A DNA stretch of 55,950 nucleotides, taken from NCBI RefSeq assembly GCF_026130165.1, contig NZ_JAIHOM010000020.1, positions 1 through 55,950 on the forward strand, in the 5' to 3' direction. Origin of the DNA: Spirulina subsalsa FACHB-351 (GTDB taxonomy: Bacteria; Cyanobacteriota; Cyanobacteriia; Cyanobacteriales; Spirulinaceae). Shown in pieces: positions 16,242-26,203 of the stretch. The number at the start of each line of letters is the position of its first letter. The first letter of the stretch is position 1. A program made the translations under genes and the position numbers. The notes under the pieces are model-generated. The model was given only the letters and a program-made list of their open reading frames with translations, did no database searches and was not told the origin of the DNA.

Positions 16242-19175
16242 ATGATGCCCGCCAAGATTCTGGTTGTGGACGATGAACCTGATTTAGAAGCCCTTTTGTG
16301 CCAAAAATTCCGGCGGAAAATTCGGCGGAAAGAGTTGGTGCTGATTTTTGCGCAGAATGGGGTGGAAGCGTTGGCACGACTAGAGGCGGAATCGGATGTG
16401 GATATGGTGTTAACAGACATCAATATGCCTCAGATGGATGGTTTAACGCTGCTAACTCATATCAATGAACGTTATCCCTTGATTAAGACGGTGATTTTGT
16501 CGGCCTATGGGGATATGGAAAGTATTCGCACGGCCATGAATCGGGGGGCCTTTGATTTTTTGACCAAACCTCTGAATTTTGAGGATTTGGAGATTACGAC
16601 GAATAAGACGCTACAGGCTGTTGCTCAAATTAAGAAGGCCGCTGAACAAGAACGTTTAGCCCAACAGGCCCAAGCCCTACAGGAAAGTGAACGACGATTG
16701 ACGCAGTTTTTAGAAGCGGTTCCGGTGGGGGTGTTTGTGGTGGATGCCCGAGGTCAGCCTTATTATGCCAATGCTAACGCTTTGTCGCTGTTGGGGAAGG
16801 ATTTACCGGGGGTGTTTGGCTTACGGGATTCCTCGGATTATGAGGTCTATTTAGCGGGGGGGGAACAACGGTATCCGAAGGAACGCCAGCCGATGATTCG
16901 GGCTTTGGGGGGGGAAAGTTCGACGGTGGATGATATGGTGTTGCGCATTGCAGACCGTTGGATTCCTTTGGAGGTGTCGGCGACTCCGATTTATGATGAG
17001 CAGGGGGATATTATTTATGCGATCGCCGCGTTTAAGGATATTACCCAACGCAAGGAGGCTGAAACCGAACGGATTCGCTTTACTCAAGAGTTGGAAGCTA
17101 AAAACGCCGATCTCGAACGTTTAGATCGCCTCAAAGATGAGTTTTTGGCCAATACTTCCCACGAGTTGCGGACTCCCCTCAATGGCATGATTGGCATTGC
17201 AGAGTCAATGTTAGCGGGGGCGGCCGGGCCTTTAAGTGAACAGCAACAGGTGAATCTGTCTATGGTGGTGTCGAGTGGTCAACGTCTGGCGGATTTGGTG
17301 ACGGATGTTTTAGACCTCTCGAAACTGAAAAATAATGATATTGAACTAGAGCGCAAACCCATTGATTTTCGACAAATTACGGAGGTGGTGTTAACTCTTT
17401 GTAAGCCTTTGGTGGGGGATAAAGCGATTGAACTTTACAATGATATTGACCCCGATTTGCCCTTAGTGGATGGGGATGAAAAGCGTTTACAACAGATTAT
17501 GTATAACTTGATTGGTAATGGGATCAAGTTTACTGAACAGGGATCTGTGCGAGTTTCTGCATCCTTGCAAGACGATTGGTTAGAAATTCGGGTGAAGGAT
17601 ACAGGGATGGGGATTCCTCCAGCTAAGTTAGAGGTGATTTTTCACTATTTTGAACAGGCCGATGCTTCCATTTCCCGGGAGTTTGGGGGGGCTGGACTGG
17701 GGTTAAGTATTACGAAGCAGTTGGTAGAATTGCATGGGGGGAAAATTGAGGTGCGATCGCAACAAACTCAAGGCTCCGAATTTATCTTTACCCTTCCTGT
17801 CAGTCAGCAACCTTGGTGTGATACTCCCCCCATTCAACCTATTACCATACCCCGTTCCCAAGCCCCTATCCCAACTCAACGTTTAATTTCTCCCATTATT
17901 ATCTCAGAAAATTTTAAAATTTTAGTCGTAGATGATGACCCGATTAATTTACAAGTTATTATTAATCATTTGTCCTTAGAAAGTTATCAAATTATTCCCG
18001 TTCGCAGTGGACCAGAAGCCCTCACGTTATTAACAGAAGGACTCAAACCGGATTTAATGTTATTAGATGTCATGATGCCTAAAATGTCCGGCTATGAAGT
18101 CTGTCGCCGCATTCGGGAAACTATTCCCATGAATGAATTACCCATTGTCATGTTAACGGCTAATACTCAAGTTTCTGAGTTGGTCGCTTGTTTAAATGTG
18201 GGTGCAAATGATTATTTAACTAAACCTTTATCTAAAAATGAGCTACTCGCCCGCTTAAAAACTCATTTAGAATTAGCTAAAATTAACAGTGCTTATAGTC
18301 GTTTTGTGCCTCGGGAGTTTCTGCGGTTTCTGGGCAAAGATAGCATTGTTGGTGTAGGTTTAGGGGAGTCAGTACAAAAAGAGTTAACAATTCTATTTTC
18401 CGATATTCGTTCCTTTACCCAACTGTCGGAACAGATGACTCCCGATGACAATTTTAAGTTTATTAATGCCTATTTAAGCCGCATGGAACCGGCTATTTTA
18501 GAGAATCACGGCTTTATTGATAAATACATTGGTGACTCGATTATGGCCTTATTTGGGCGCAGTCCTGATGATGCTATTCGCGCTGCTATTTCCATGTTGG
18601 AAATTCTCAATACTTATAATTTAACTCGTCAAAGACCCGGTAGACCTCCCCTGAGAATTGGAGTAGGAATTAACACAGGCTCCGCTATGTTGGGAACAGT
18701 TGGCGGCATTAATCGCATGGAAACAACGGTAATTAGTGACGCGGTAAATATTGCGGCTCGTTTGGAATATTTTACGAAAATTTGTGGAACTTCGGTATTA
18801 ATTAGTGATCAGACATTTTTCGGTTTAGAGAGTCCTGAAAATTATCATTATCGGTTTTTGGGAAAGGTACAAGTTAAAGGAAAAAATCAACTAATTTCTG
18901 TGTTTGAAATTTTTGATGCAGATGAAGCGGGTTTACGGGAACATAAAAACCGCACGAAAACCGATTTTGAAGAAGCGGTTATGTATTATTATGGTAAAAA
19001 TTTAAAGGTAGCCTATAAAATTTTTAAACAAATCCAAGAGGATAATTATCCCGATCATGTGATTGATTTATATGTCCAAAGTTGTGAACATTGGCTACAA
19101 AATGAAGGTCAATTGATGCCCGAGGTAATTACGCCGTTTTTAAGTTCAAATTGGGATATGGGGAAATTACAGTAG
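16242..19175 (+). CDS. Hybrid histidine kinase with two receivers and a C-terminal class III nucleotide cyclase
   Basis: 977 residues. Receiver 1 (1-120), PAS (about 145-275), HisKA (phospho-His in [13 protein letters not shown], about residue 308), HATPase ([29 protein letters not shown]), receiver 2 (about 565-690, [33 protein letters not shown]) and a cyclase domain (about 700-900). The metal-binding Asp residues are in LFSDIRSFT and [11 protein letters not shown]; the transition-state Asn and Arg are in [11 protein letters not shown]. Probably an adenylate cyclase, since cAMP dominates in cyanobacteria, but specificity is not proven by eye. It ends the cluster; a 94-bp gap precedes it, so it may also have its own promoter. 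Confidence 0.87.
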   Translation: MMPAKILVVDDEPDLEALLCQKFRRKIRRKELVLIFAQNGVEALARLEAESDVDMVLTDINMPQMDGLTLLTHINERYPLIKTVILSAYGDMESIRTAMNRGAFDFLTKPLNFEDLEITTNKTLQAVAQIKKAAEQERLAQQAQALQESERRLTQFLEAVPVGVFVVDARGQPYYANANALSLLGKDLPGVFGLRDSSDYEVYLAGGEQRYPKERQPMIRALGGESSTVDDMVLRIADRWIPLEVSATPIYDEQGDIIYAIAAFKDITQRKEAETERIRFTQELEAKNADLERLDRLKDEFLANTSHELRTPLNGMIGIAESMLAGAAGPLSEQQQVNLSMVVSSGQRLADLVTDVLDLSKLKNNDIELERKPIDFRQITEVVLTLCKPLVGDKAIELYNDIDPDLPLVDGDEKRLQQIMYNLIGNGIKFTEQGSVRVSASLQDDWLEIRVKDTGMGIPPAKLEVIFHYFEQADASISREFGGAGLGLSITKQLVELHGGKIEVRSQQTQGSEFIFTLPVSQQPWCDTPPIQPITIPRSQAPIPTQRLISPIIISENFKILVVDDDPINLQVIINHLSLESYQIIPVRSGPEALTLLTEGLKPDLMLLDVMMPKMSGYEVCRRIRETIPMNELPIVMLTANTQVSELVACLNVGANDYLTKPLSKNELLARLKTHLELAKINSAYSRFVPREFLRFLGKDSIVGVGLGESVQKELTILFSDIRSFTQLSEQMTPDDNFKFINAYLSRMEPAILENHGFIDKYIGDSIMALFGRSPDDAIRAAISMLEILNTYNLTRQRPGRPPLRIGVGINTGSAMLGTVGGINRMETTVISDAVNIAARLEYFTKICGTSVLISDQTFFGLESPENYHYRFLGKVQVKGKNQLISVFEIFDADEAGLREHKNRTKTDFEEAVMYYYGKNLKVAYKIFKQIQEDNYPDHVIDLYVQSCEHWLQNEGQLMPEVITPFLSSNWDMGKLQ

Positions 19176-19247
19176 CGGTGATTTATTAGGTTTTTCTGTC
19201 CTGTGGGGTGTATTGACTCCCTACAATAGCATTTTGGGGAATGATGC

Positions 19248-19526
19248 CTAATTGGCAAAATCAGCCGTATCTGCCTGCACTTGTAACGCTTCCTGATAAA
19301 TGTTCCATAAGGACTCCCGAGGAAGATCCGTTACTTCAATGGCATCTAAATAGGAACAAACTGTCTCTAAGACATGAACAGAAATAGACTCAGAAATTGG
19401 GGCGGCAAAATTGCCTAATCCTTGACCTAAAAAATAGCGTTCCTCTGTAGGTAAAAACTCAATATAAACTTGCCCCCCTTGATGAATTTCTAGGCGAAAT
19501 CTCCCATATTCTTGACTTTCTATCAT
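19248..19526 (-). CDS. Hypothetical protein (92 residues), partner of the Gly-Ser repeat protein
   Basis: A small soluble acidic protein with no motif that I recognise. The N-terminal half is predicted beta (YGRFRLEIHQGGQVYIEFLP) and the C-terminal half helical (ISVHVLETVCSYLDAIEV). It starts 7 bp after the stop of the repeat protein gene on the same strand, so the two form a tight pair and probably act together. Confidence 0.6.
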   Translation of the reverse strand: MIESQEYGRFRLEIHQGGQVYIEFLPTEERYFLGQGLGNFAAPISESISVHVLETVCSYLDAIEVTDLPRESLWNIYQEALQVQADTADFAN

Positions 19527-19533
19527 AATTGTG

Positions 19534-19833
19534 CTAAAGCCCGAGCATCCATTTTAACTTCAATAACCCTATCATAGTCAAAATACTGCTGACACTCAGA
19601 ACACTCAAAATACTCCCAGCACTTAACACACTTAAAAGACTCCCCGCACTGAATACACTTAGAATGCTGCCGACACTGCCAATGCTGAGTACACTGCCGA
19701 CACTACCGACACTCAAAATGCTGCTGACACTGCCGACACTCAAAATGCTGCGGTAGCTTTTCCAGCTTAAAATATTGCGGGGGGGAGGGGAAGGATCGGT
19801 CATCGTTGGATTGAGTACAGAGTTTAACCTCAT
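19534..19833 (-). CDS. Short Gly-Ser-Val-Leu-Ser repeat protein
   Basis: 99 residues. After a Pro-rich start comes ILSWKSYRSILSVGSV, then about ten tandem (G/S)S(I/V)LS(V/I) units up to residue 85, and a hydrophobic end (LTMIGLLKLKWMLGL). The strict alternation of small, Ser and aliphatic residues suggests a stacked beta structure or a solenoid similar in spirit to pentapeptide repeats. SILSIGS-type repeats with a leading SWKS or SWRS are known from uncharacterised proteins in several bacteria. The start could also be the ATG at 19803. Function unknown. Confidence 0.6.
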   Translation of the reverse strand: MRLNSVLNPTMTDPSPPPRNILSWKSYRSILSVGSVSSILSVGSVGSVLSIGSVGSILSVFSAGSLLSVLSAGSILSVLSVSSILTMIGLLKLKWMLGL

Positions 19834-19940
19834 CTTAAGGCTTCAAGGCTGAATGAGGACAGTCAAGGGGAAAGGGACAGAAGGACACCTTGCAGGTTAA
19901 GCTAAAAAGAGAAAACTGTCTCGCGCTAACTCCAAGACTG

Positions 19941-20354
19941 ATGCTTGCACCGAAACAAATTTATATTCTCTTGATTAACGCTGGAACGGATAATGAGGGG
20001 ATTCATTCCCTGCAAGTGGGCCAACGCAACAAAATCTTGATGTTTGAAACAGAAGACGATGCAACGCGCTATGCTTTGATGTTGGAGGCTCAGGACTTCC
20101 CCGTGCCTACGGTGGAGGCTTTCCCGTTTGAGGAAATTGAGGAATTTTGTCAAGAGGCTGGGTATGAATGGGAACTGGTCGAAAGTGGCAAGTTAGAACT
20201 TCCCCCAGAGGTTAATTTAGAACGGACGGATTGGGAATTAGAACAAGAAAAAACAGCCCAATCGTCGCCTTCTAGTCCTACTTCTGAGTCAGAGGAGGAA
20301 ATCCCGTCAGAACAACTGGATGCGATTCGGCGCCAACTTGAAGGACTATTGTGA
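19941..20354 (+). CDS. DUF3110 domain protein
   Basis: 137 residues from ATG 19941; a TTG at 19890 would extend it by 17 residues without better support. The DUF3110 core is IYILLINAGTDNEGIHSLQV followed by MFETEDDATRYALMLEAQDF and the VEAFPFEEIEEFC segment. The tail is acidic and Ser-rich. The family is found in cyanobacteria and plastids; its function is unknown. It lies 24 bp upstream of murQ and is probably cotranscribed. Confidence 0.8.
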   Translation: MLAPKQIYILLINAGTDNEGIHSLQVGQRNKILMFETEDDATRYALMLEAQDFPVPTVEAFPFEEIEEFCQEAGYEWELVESGKLELPPEVNLERTDWELEQEKTAQSSPSSPTSESEEEIPSEQLDAIRRQLEGLL

Positions 20355-20378
20355 AGTAGGACAACCTCCCGTTTAATT

Positions 20379-21293
20379 ATGCTCAATTTAGAATCCCGAG
20401 GCCATTTGCTCACGGAGCAGAATAACCCCAAGAGTCAAAACTTGGATCAACTAACAACGCTGGAGTTAGTGGATTTATTCAATCAAGAAGATCAGAAAAC
20501 TCTAGAGGCGATCGCCCAAGCTCGTCACGCTTTAGCCCAAGCCATTGATCTCACCAGTGCGGCGTTGAGTCAAGGGGGGCGTTTATTCTACATCGGAGCC
20601 GGCACCAGTGGCCGTTTAGGAGTCCTCGACGCGGCAGAATGTCCCCCCACCTTCTGCACCCCCCCCGAGTGGGTACAGGGCATCCTAGCGGGGGGAGAGG
20701 CGGCACTGGTGAAGAGTTCAGAAGCCCTCGAAGATCGAGCCGAAGATGGGGCGGCGGCCTTGGATGCCGTTAAGGTGACGGAACGGGATGTGGTGTTAGG
20801 GATTACGGCTGGAGGGACTACGCCCTATGTCCATGGTGCGATCGCCGAAGCGCGAAAACGAGGCGCAACCACCCTATTTTTAGCCTGTGTTCCCGCCGAA
20901 CAAGTCCCCATCGAGGTCGATGTTGATATTCGCCTGTTAGTGGGGCCCGAAATCTTAGCCGGTTCCACCCGTCTCAAAGCCGGAACCGTGACCAAAATGG
21001 CCTTAAATATCCTCTCAACGGGGGTCATGGTGAAATTGGGCAAAGTTTACGGCAACCGCATGGTCGATGTTTCCGTCACGAATCAGAAATTACGCGATCG
21101 CGCCCTCCGCATCCTCCAAGACCTCACCGACCTCGACCGCCCCCAAGCCGCCGACCTCCTCGACCGCAGTGGTCAGCGCGTCAAACTCGCCCTACTCATG
21201 CACTGGACCGGAGTCGATCCCGAAACCGGGCAACAACTCCTAGACCAACATCACGGTCAACTGCGCCAAGCCCTCCAAAGCCCTCCACTGTAA
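20379..21293 (+). CDS. murQ: N-acetylmuramic acid 6-phosphate etherase
   Basis: MurQ removes the lactyl ether from MurNAc 6-phosphate during peptidoglycan recycling. 304 residues, family length. The SIS-domain signature FYIGAGTSGRLGVLDAAECP is complete, with the catalytic Glu regions around DAAECPPTF and SSEALEDRAEDG, then GITAGGTTPYVHGA and AGSTRLKAGTVTKM. The MltG and phosphodiester glycosidase genes elsewhere in the window also concern cell-wall or glycan turnover, but they are not linked in an operon. Confidence 0.95.
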   Translation: MLNLESRGHLLTEQNNPKSQNLDQLTTLELVDLFNQEDQKTLEAIAQARHALAQAIDLTSAALSQGGRLFYIGAGTSGRLGVLDAAECPPTFCTPPEWVQGILAGGEAALVKSSEALEDRAEDGAAALDAVKVTERDVVLGITAGGTTPYVHGAIAEARKRGATTLFLACVPAEQVPIEVDVDIRLLVGPEILAGSTRLKAGTVTKMALNILSTGVMVKLGKVYGNRMVDVSVTNQKLRDRALRILQDLTDLDRPQAADLLDRSGQRVKLALLMHWTGVDPETGQQLLDQHHGQLRQALQSPPL

Positions 21294-21344
21294 TCCATCT
21301 TTTCCTCAACCCAACCTAAACCCTATTGTTGCACCCTAAACCCC

Positions 21345-22853
21345 ATGTTTAATCAATCCGAAACCGTCGCCACCCTTGCTATTGTTCTTGTCGCCCTCGG
21401 TTTCCTCATCTGGGGGTACAATCGCTCTAGACCCTACGGAAAACTGGGCATTCTCGCCTGGTTACAATCCGTCGTCCTCATCACCCCTTGGTTACTCTTC
21501 TTCGGTTTAGTCGCCCTCGGCATCTATATCAACCTAATCGGCGTAATCTTGCTGTTAGTCATCTCCTCGGGCATTTACATCTATCTCGGCAACCGTTTGC
21601 GCTCTGAAGGCCAAGAAGCCATCCTACGAGAACGCGCCGCCCAACGTCTCGCCCAACAAGAAGCCGCAGAAAAAGCCGAACAGTCTCCGCCCCCCCGCCT
21701 TGAAACCGGAGCCCCCCGAACCTCTGACCTCATCCCCATTCCCGATGAAGACCTACAAAAAATCAAAGGCATTTTCGGCATAGATAGCTTCTTTGCCACA
21801 GAAACCATTTCCTACCAAGAAGGGGCTATTTTTAAAGGCAATCTGCGGGGAGAACCGGAAAAAGTCTATGAAAAACTCTCCGACCATTTAACCCAAGCCC
21901 TCGGCGAAAAATACCGCCTCTTTTTAGTGGATAGTCCCGAAGGAAAACCCGTCGTGATTATCTTACCCAGTGCCAATGATCCTCGCCCCGCCACCTTAGC
22001 CCAGAAAAACCTTGCTCTTGTCCTACTCATCGCCACCATTGCCACCAGCTTAGAAGCGGCCGCCCTGTTATTAGGGTTTGACTGGTTCAGTGACCTAGGA
22101 CGCTATAGCGAAGCCCTGCCCATTAGTGCTGGATTGTGGTTCATCTTAGCCGCCCACGAGGGAGGTCATTGGCTATTTGCCCGTCGCCATAACCTGCGTC
22201 TGAGTTTCCCCTTCCTCCTCCCCAGTTGGCAAATCGGCTGTTTTGGGAGTATTACCCGTTTTGAGTCCCTCGTTCCCCATCGTAGCGCCCTGTTTGATGT
22301 GGCTATAGCCGGTCCAGCCTTGGGGGGTATTGTCTCCTTCCTCATGCTCATCACCGGACTCCTCCTCTCCCACCCCGGCAGTTTATTTAAAATCCCCACG
22401 GAATTTTTTCAAGGCTCCGTCCTCGTGGGAACTCTGGCCAAAGTCGTGTTAGGGTCTGCCTTAGAAGCCTCCATCATTGACGTTCACCCCTTAACCATGA
22501 TTGGCTGGTTAGGCCTAGTGATTACCGCCCTCAATCTCATGCCTGCTGGACAATTAGACGGCGGGCGTGTGATTCAAGCCATCTATGGACGCAAAACCGC
22601 CCGTCGTACTACCATCGCCACCCTAATTGTTTTAGGCTTAGTCGCTATTTTCAGCCCCGGCAACCCCATCCCACTCTACTGGGGTATTTTGATTCTCTTC
22701 CTGCAACGAGATTTAGAACGTCCTACCCTTAACGAGTTAACAGAACCTGATGACACTCGCGCTGCTTTAGGGTTATTGGCCTTATTTTTAATGTTAGCCA
22801 CCCTTGTCCCCCTTAGTCCGAGTTTAGCGATTCGCCTCGGGATTGGGGCTTAG
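21345..22853 (+). CDS. Site-2 protease family (M50) membrane metalloprotease, EGY-like
   Basis: 502 residues. Two N-terminal membrane helices (about 7-80) precede a charged soluble region (about 85-215). The multi-pass M50 core carries the zinc motif HEGGH at residue 271 and LMPAGQLDGGRV as the second motif (NxxPxxxLDGG type, with the Asp ligand). The soluble insertion before the core is the layout of plant EGY1-type proteases and their cyanobacterial relatives. The likely role is intramembrane cleavage of regulators or thylakoid proteins; the substrate is unknown. 51 bp after murQ. Confidence 0.88.
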   Translation: MFNQSETVATLAIVLVALGFLIWGYNRSRPYGKLGILAWLQSVVLITPWLLFFGLVALGIYINLIGVILLLVISSGIYIYLGNRLRSEGQEAILRERAAQRLAQQEAAEKAEQSPPPRLETGAPRTSDLIPIPDEDLQKIKGIFGIDSFFATETISYQEGAIFKGNLRGEPEKVYEKLSDHLTQALGEKYRLFLVDSPEGKPVVIILPSANDPRPATLAQKNLALVLLIATIATSLEAAALLLGFDWFSDLGRYSEALPISAGLWFILAAHEGGHWLFARRHNLRLSFPFLLPSWQIGCFGSITRFESLVPHRSALFDVAIAGPALGGIVSFLMLITGLLLSHPGSLFKIPTEFFQGSVLVGTLAKVVLGSALEASIIDVHPLTMIGWLGLVITALNLMPAGQLDGGRVIQAIYGRKTARRTTIATLIVLGLVAIFSPGNPIPLYWGILILFLQRDLERPTLNELTEPDDTRAALGLLALFLMLATLVPLSPSLAIRLGIGA

Positions 22854-22864
22854 AATGGTTCTGC

Positions 22865-23187
22865 GCCAACGTTGTGAACTACCCCACCCTGCCGTTGGCG
22901 AGGATGGGGCTTCCTGATTCAACGGGAACTGCATCTAACAAAACCAATGTTTTGCCAGGTTGTCTTACACTCCCTCCCCAGGCAGTATCGCTGGTTCCCA
23001 ACGACAAGATCCGCAAGGCTTCATTTCTGATATTTTGTGCTTGGCTAGCTTGTGGTTTCGTAACATCCCTTTTACCTTCAGATTCTCTACAGCAATAACT
23101 TGGTTTTCGTTGACTATCTTGCGGGATAGTTTGTGTAGAAAGTCCTCACGGCAACGGGCAGTCTTGCCATAAACCGCCGAGAACATT
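22865..23187 (-). pseudogene. Truncated IS200/IS605 tnpB remnant with right-end sequence
   Basis: On the minus strand 23187-23045 encodes an internal TnpB piece (CREDFLHKLSRKIVNENQVI, then AVENLKVKGML and RNHKLAKHKISE). It then jumps to the extreme 3' end of such genes (GTTGAATCAGGAAGCCCC followed by the GGTGGGGTAGTTCAC hairpin side at about 22865-22925). The RuvC-III and zinc-ribbon parts and the N-terminus are missing. Dead as a nuclease gene, but the structured end is kept. Confidence 0.75.
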
Positions 23188-23236
23188 GTACCTGATCATC
23201 CGAGGATTCGCGATCGCTCAGTTGGTTTATTGGTTG

Positions 23237-25561
23237 CTATTCATCCCCTCCCTGCCAGGGAGGAAGGGGAATTCCGCAACATTTTGTTAAACGTTGTAGT
23301 TGTTGTTGGAGTTGACCCACATCTGGAGACTCCCCACCGTAACGCCATCGGATATAGGCCTGGGTGATGTTTTCGATGTATTCCGCCACAATCGGAGGAT
23401 ACTCTTGCCGGGCCAATTGTGCGTATTCTAGGGGCGTTTGGGCGGGGTGTTTGGGGTGGCCCTTCCCCCGCAGGAATAAGAGCATTTGCTCATAGGTTCG
23501 TTCCACGGGGGGGAGTTTAGTTAAACGCCATTGTTGCCCCCACCCTTGAAGGCCATTCCAGCCTAACCAACCGACGAAGATTAAGGCGATCGCACTAATC
23601 AACCCCGTCAACAGACCAATCACACTCCCAGACACCCACAACCATAGACCCCCCAAGAAGCGCGCTAAACCGATGATCACTGTCACCCAGACAATACTGA
23701 GGAAATTTAGCACCGGAGAAGGCAACCAGCCCGCCACCCACTGCCAAATCTGTTGTAACACCCCAAAAGTTTCCACCTCCTCCACCGAGGGAGGAATCAG
23801 AGGATGACCCGGCATGGGATCAAAATTAAACCAGCCCAAATTGCCGAAATACACCTCTGTCATGGTGTGAGCGTCCGTATTACGGACAATATAAAAGCCC
23901 GTGAAGGGGTTAAACTGTCCGGGAGAAAAACCAGCCGATACCCGCGCAGGAATATCAATCGAACGTAACAACATCGCCAACACCGTGGCAAAGTGATCCG
24001 GGTATCCCCCCCCAGCAGCGAGGAAAGTTTCCACCAGATCCTGATTTTCCCCTAGGGTAAAATCCTCTTGGATGGTATAGCGTTGTTTGAGAGCTTGAGC
24101 GAGGTAGAGTGCTTTTTCGTAAGCATCGGTGATGGGTTGGGGAGAAGTGGCTAAAAGCCGTTGAGCCTCTTGACCTAGGCGTTCCCGAATCTCCGGCGGC
24201 ACATCCAAATAAAACTGCCGAATCGACTCCGGATACTCTGTACTAGCCATCCGTAACGCCGTCCGATTGCGCACCGGAACATCGGAAATCACCGTATAAG
24301 TCAAATTTTCCCCCAAATAGGTCGGCGCTCGAATCGCCCCCTCTGGATCTAACCCCACCTCCGGAGTCGGAAAATAAATCTCCCGAGGATAGGTTAACGC
24401 CGGAATTAAATTCGGCAACGGAGACACCACCGTAAACGTTTGAATCACAGGTTTCGTTTCCCCTTGAGTCGGAGGAGCCGAGAGGAAAAAGCGATAAGTC
24501 CAAGGGGGACGATCCACCCGCAACAACTGTTCATCCCGGGAGATTTCCCAACCCTTCCCCGTGTAGCGATCAAACCCTAACACCCGCCAAAAGCCCGGTG
24601 CTTGGGAACGCACCCGCAACACCACCCGAGGGCTAAAGGGCGCGCCTTCCCCCTCTAGAGGGCTTTGATCCATCACACTGTTAAACCCATAGTATTGACC
24701 ACTACCATCTCCGGTTAACTCTCCATCCCCCCCTGTGCCATCTGGTCCCCCTTGATCATCCTCTCCAAAGCGCACCCCCGGCGTAAAAATCCCTCGGTTG
24801 CGGTTATTAAACCGTTGATTCTCCAAATCCACCGACTGGGTAACAGGCAGAGTTTGCAACTGATAGCCCGGGAAACGGGGGAACAGCGCAAAAATTCCTA
24901 ATCCTAGAGCCAAAATGACCAAGAAAAACACCCCCAATTGTTTAAACGAAAGGGGGGAGTAAGAACGACGACGAGAGGAGGGCTGGGGCTGACCTTTAGG
25001 CCTAGCCGGGGTTTGGTCAAAACCCAAGCGGGAGCGATAATCTAAAACCAAAAGCGGCAAGGCCAGCGCCAGGAAAATTAAAATCATGGGGGCAAAAGCC
25101 AGAGTTTCGCTCAAAGTGGCCGCGACTCCCAATAAAATCAGCCCAATCACCATGGAGTAGCCCAAATCTTGGCGACGGGGTAAATCAAAGCTGTGCAGGA
25201 CTTGTAATTGAATTAATAATTCTGCTAAGACCAGCCGGGTGTCGTTCAAATTGGCAAATAAATTGCCGAAAAAGAAAACCAACGCCAAGAGCATTCCCAA
25301 AGCGATGATAAATTTCAGGGCAATATTGCGTTTTTTGCGCCGTTGCCAAGCGACAAACCCCCCAATGGCACTGAGGGGAATGGCCCAGACACTCATGGCG
25401 GTTCCGGCAGCTAAGTCCGTGGCGATAATGCCTAAAAAAACCAAGAGTTGCACCGTGATGCGCAGGGGAATAGATTCCTCGGTCTTAGGGCGAGGTAAAT
25501 TCTCCAAGCGTTCCCAAAGGGAGTTGAGGAGGGGGATTTTTCGGAAGGGTGGGTTATTCAT
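23237..25561 (-). CDS. TgpA-like membrane transglutaminase-fold protein, catalytic Cys replaced
   Basis: 774 residues: several membrane helices (about 30-180 and 215-235), a periplasmic transglutaminase-like domain (about 300-590), two further helices (about 600-665) and a DUF4129-like cytosolic tail. This is the TgpA/DUF3488 layout. In the core the usual GxCxxF is GYPDHFATVLAMLLRS, so the nucleophile is replaced by Pro521. The His (RNTDAHTMTEVYF) and Asp (FNFDPMPGH) are kept. It is therefore probably not a cysteine transamidase. Similar GYPDHF sequences occur, from memory, in other cyanobacteria, suggesting a conserved non-catalytic clade. Confidence 0.85.
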   Translation of the reverse strand: MNNPPFRKIPLLNSLWERLENLPRPKTEESIPLRITVQLLVFLGIIATDLAAGTAMSVWAIPLSAIGGFVAWQRRKKRNIALKFIIALGMLLALVFFFGNLFANLNDTRLVLAELLIQLQVLHSFDLPRRQDLGYSMVIGLILLGVAATLSETLAFAPMILIFLALALPLLVLDYRSRLGFDQTPARPKGQPQPSSRRRSYSPLSFKQLGVFFLVILALGLGIFALFPRFPGYQLQTLPVTQSVDLENQRFNNRNRGIFTPGVRFGEDDQGGPDGTGGDGELTGDGSGQYYGFNSVMDQSPLEGEGAPFSPRVVLRVRSQAPGFWRVLGFDRYTGKGWEISRDEQLLRVDRPPWTYRFFLSAPPTQGETKPVIQTFTVVSPLPNLIPALTYPREIYFPTPEVGLDPEGAIRAPTYLGENLTYTVISDVPVRNRTALRMASTEYPESIRQFYLDVPPEIRERLGQEAQRLLATSPQPITDAYEKALYLAQALKQRYTIQEDFTLGENQDLVETFLAAGGGYPDHFATVLAMLLRSIDIPARVSAGFSPGQFNPFTGFYIVRNTDAHTMTEVYFGNLGWFNFDPMPGHPLIPPSVEEVETFGVLQQIWQWVAGWLPSPVLNFLSIVWVTVIIGLARFLGGLWLWVSGSVIGLLTGLISAIALIFVGWLGWNGLQGWGQQWRLTKLPPVERTYEQMLLFLRGKGHPKHPAQTPLEYAQLARQEYPPIVAEYIENITQAYIRWRYGGESPDVGQLQQQLQRLTKCCGIPLPPWQGGDE

Positions 25562-25681
25562 AATCAGCCTGGGCTTAACTTGACCGAGGAAATCCTGCGG
25601 TCGGTATCGCCCGGAAAAGAGCAGTGTCTACTCTATTTATGCTTACTTTCCCGCTTTTGATCAACCCCAACCCACTCCTTG

Positions 25682-26041
25682 CTATTCCGGAAGGCAACGC
25701 TGAATCACACTAACAAACTCTGGAGGGGCTTGTCCCGTTTCTTGAATCCGGGCCACCGTAGTCACAAAATCCTCTGGCTCTGGGTACAGTTCAACAAAGC
25801 CCTCCAAGGTACAGATACAAAATTTCTGAGCCGCCGCCAAATAGTCTGGGGGCAAATCTTGGGGAGTCATCCCTTCGGGAACAATCCCATCCAAACATCC
25901 CGCTAAATACTGCGCACTGGCTGTTGTTCCTTCGTCAGGCATGGGAGGGGATTGAGCCATCATGGGCAAGAATCCACCTCCACTCAAGCCCAGGGTTAAA
26001 CTCAACAGAAACAAACCAATACGCCCAGTTGTCTTTTTCAA
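25682..26041 (-). CDS. Hypothetical secreted protein
   Basis: 119 residues. A signal peptide (KKTTGRIGLFLLSLTLGLSG to about MMAQS) is followed by a small mature domain with four Cys (AGCLDG, FCICTLE, IQRCLPE) that may form two disulfides in the periplasm. No family recognised. Located between the TgpA-like gene (121 bp downstream) and patU (163 bp upstream), same strand. Confidence 0.65.
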   Translation of the reverse strand: MKKTTGRIGLFLLSLTLGLSGGGFLPMMAQSPPMPDEGTTASAQYLAGCLDGIVPEGMTPQDLPPDYLAAAQKFCICTLEGFVELYPEPEDFVTTVARIQETGQAPPEFVSVIQRCLPE

Positions 26042-26203
26042 GAGTGTCAGTCTCCTAATGATTTATGAATCTATGATGGGGAATTTTTTCAGAACTTGCC
26101 ACCCTGATGGGGGGGTAAATTTAGGCAATGGCTCAATTCGACCTTTAACAAAGTGGGGTTTGGGGCGAAACTCTCCCACCTCGCCCTCGCAGGTGGTAGT
26201 AGT

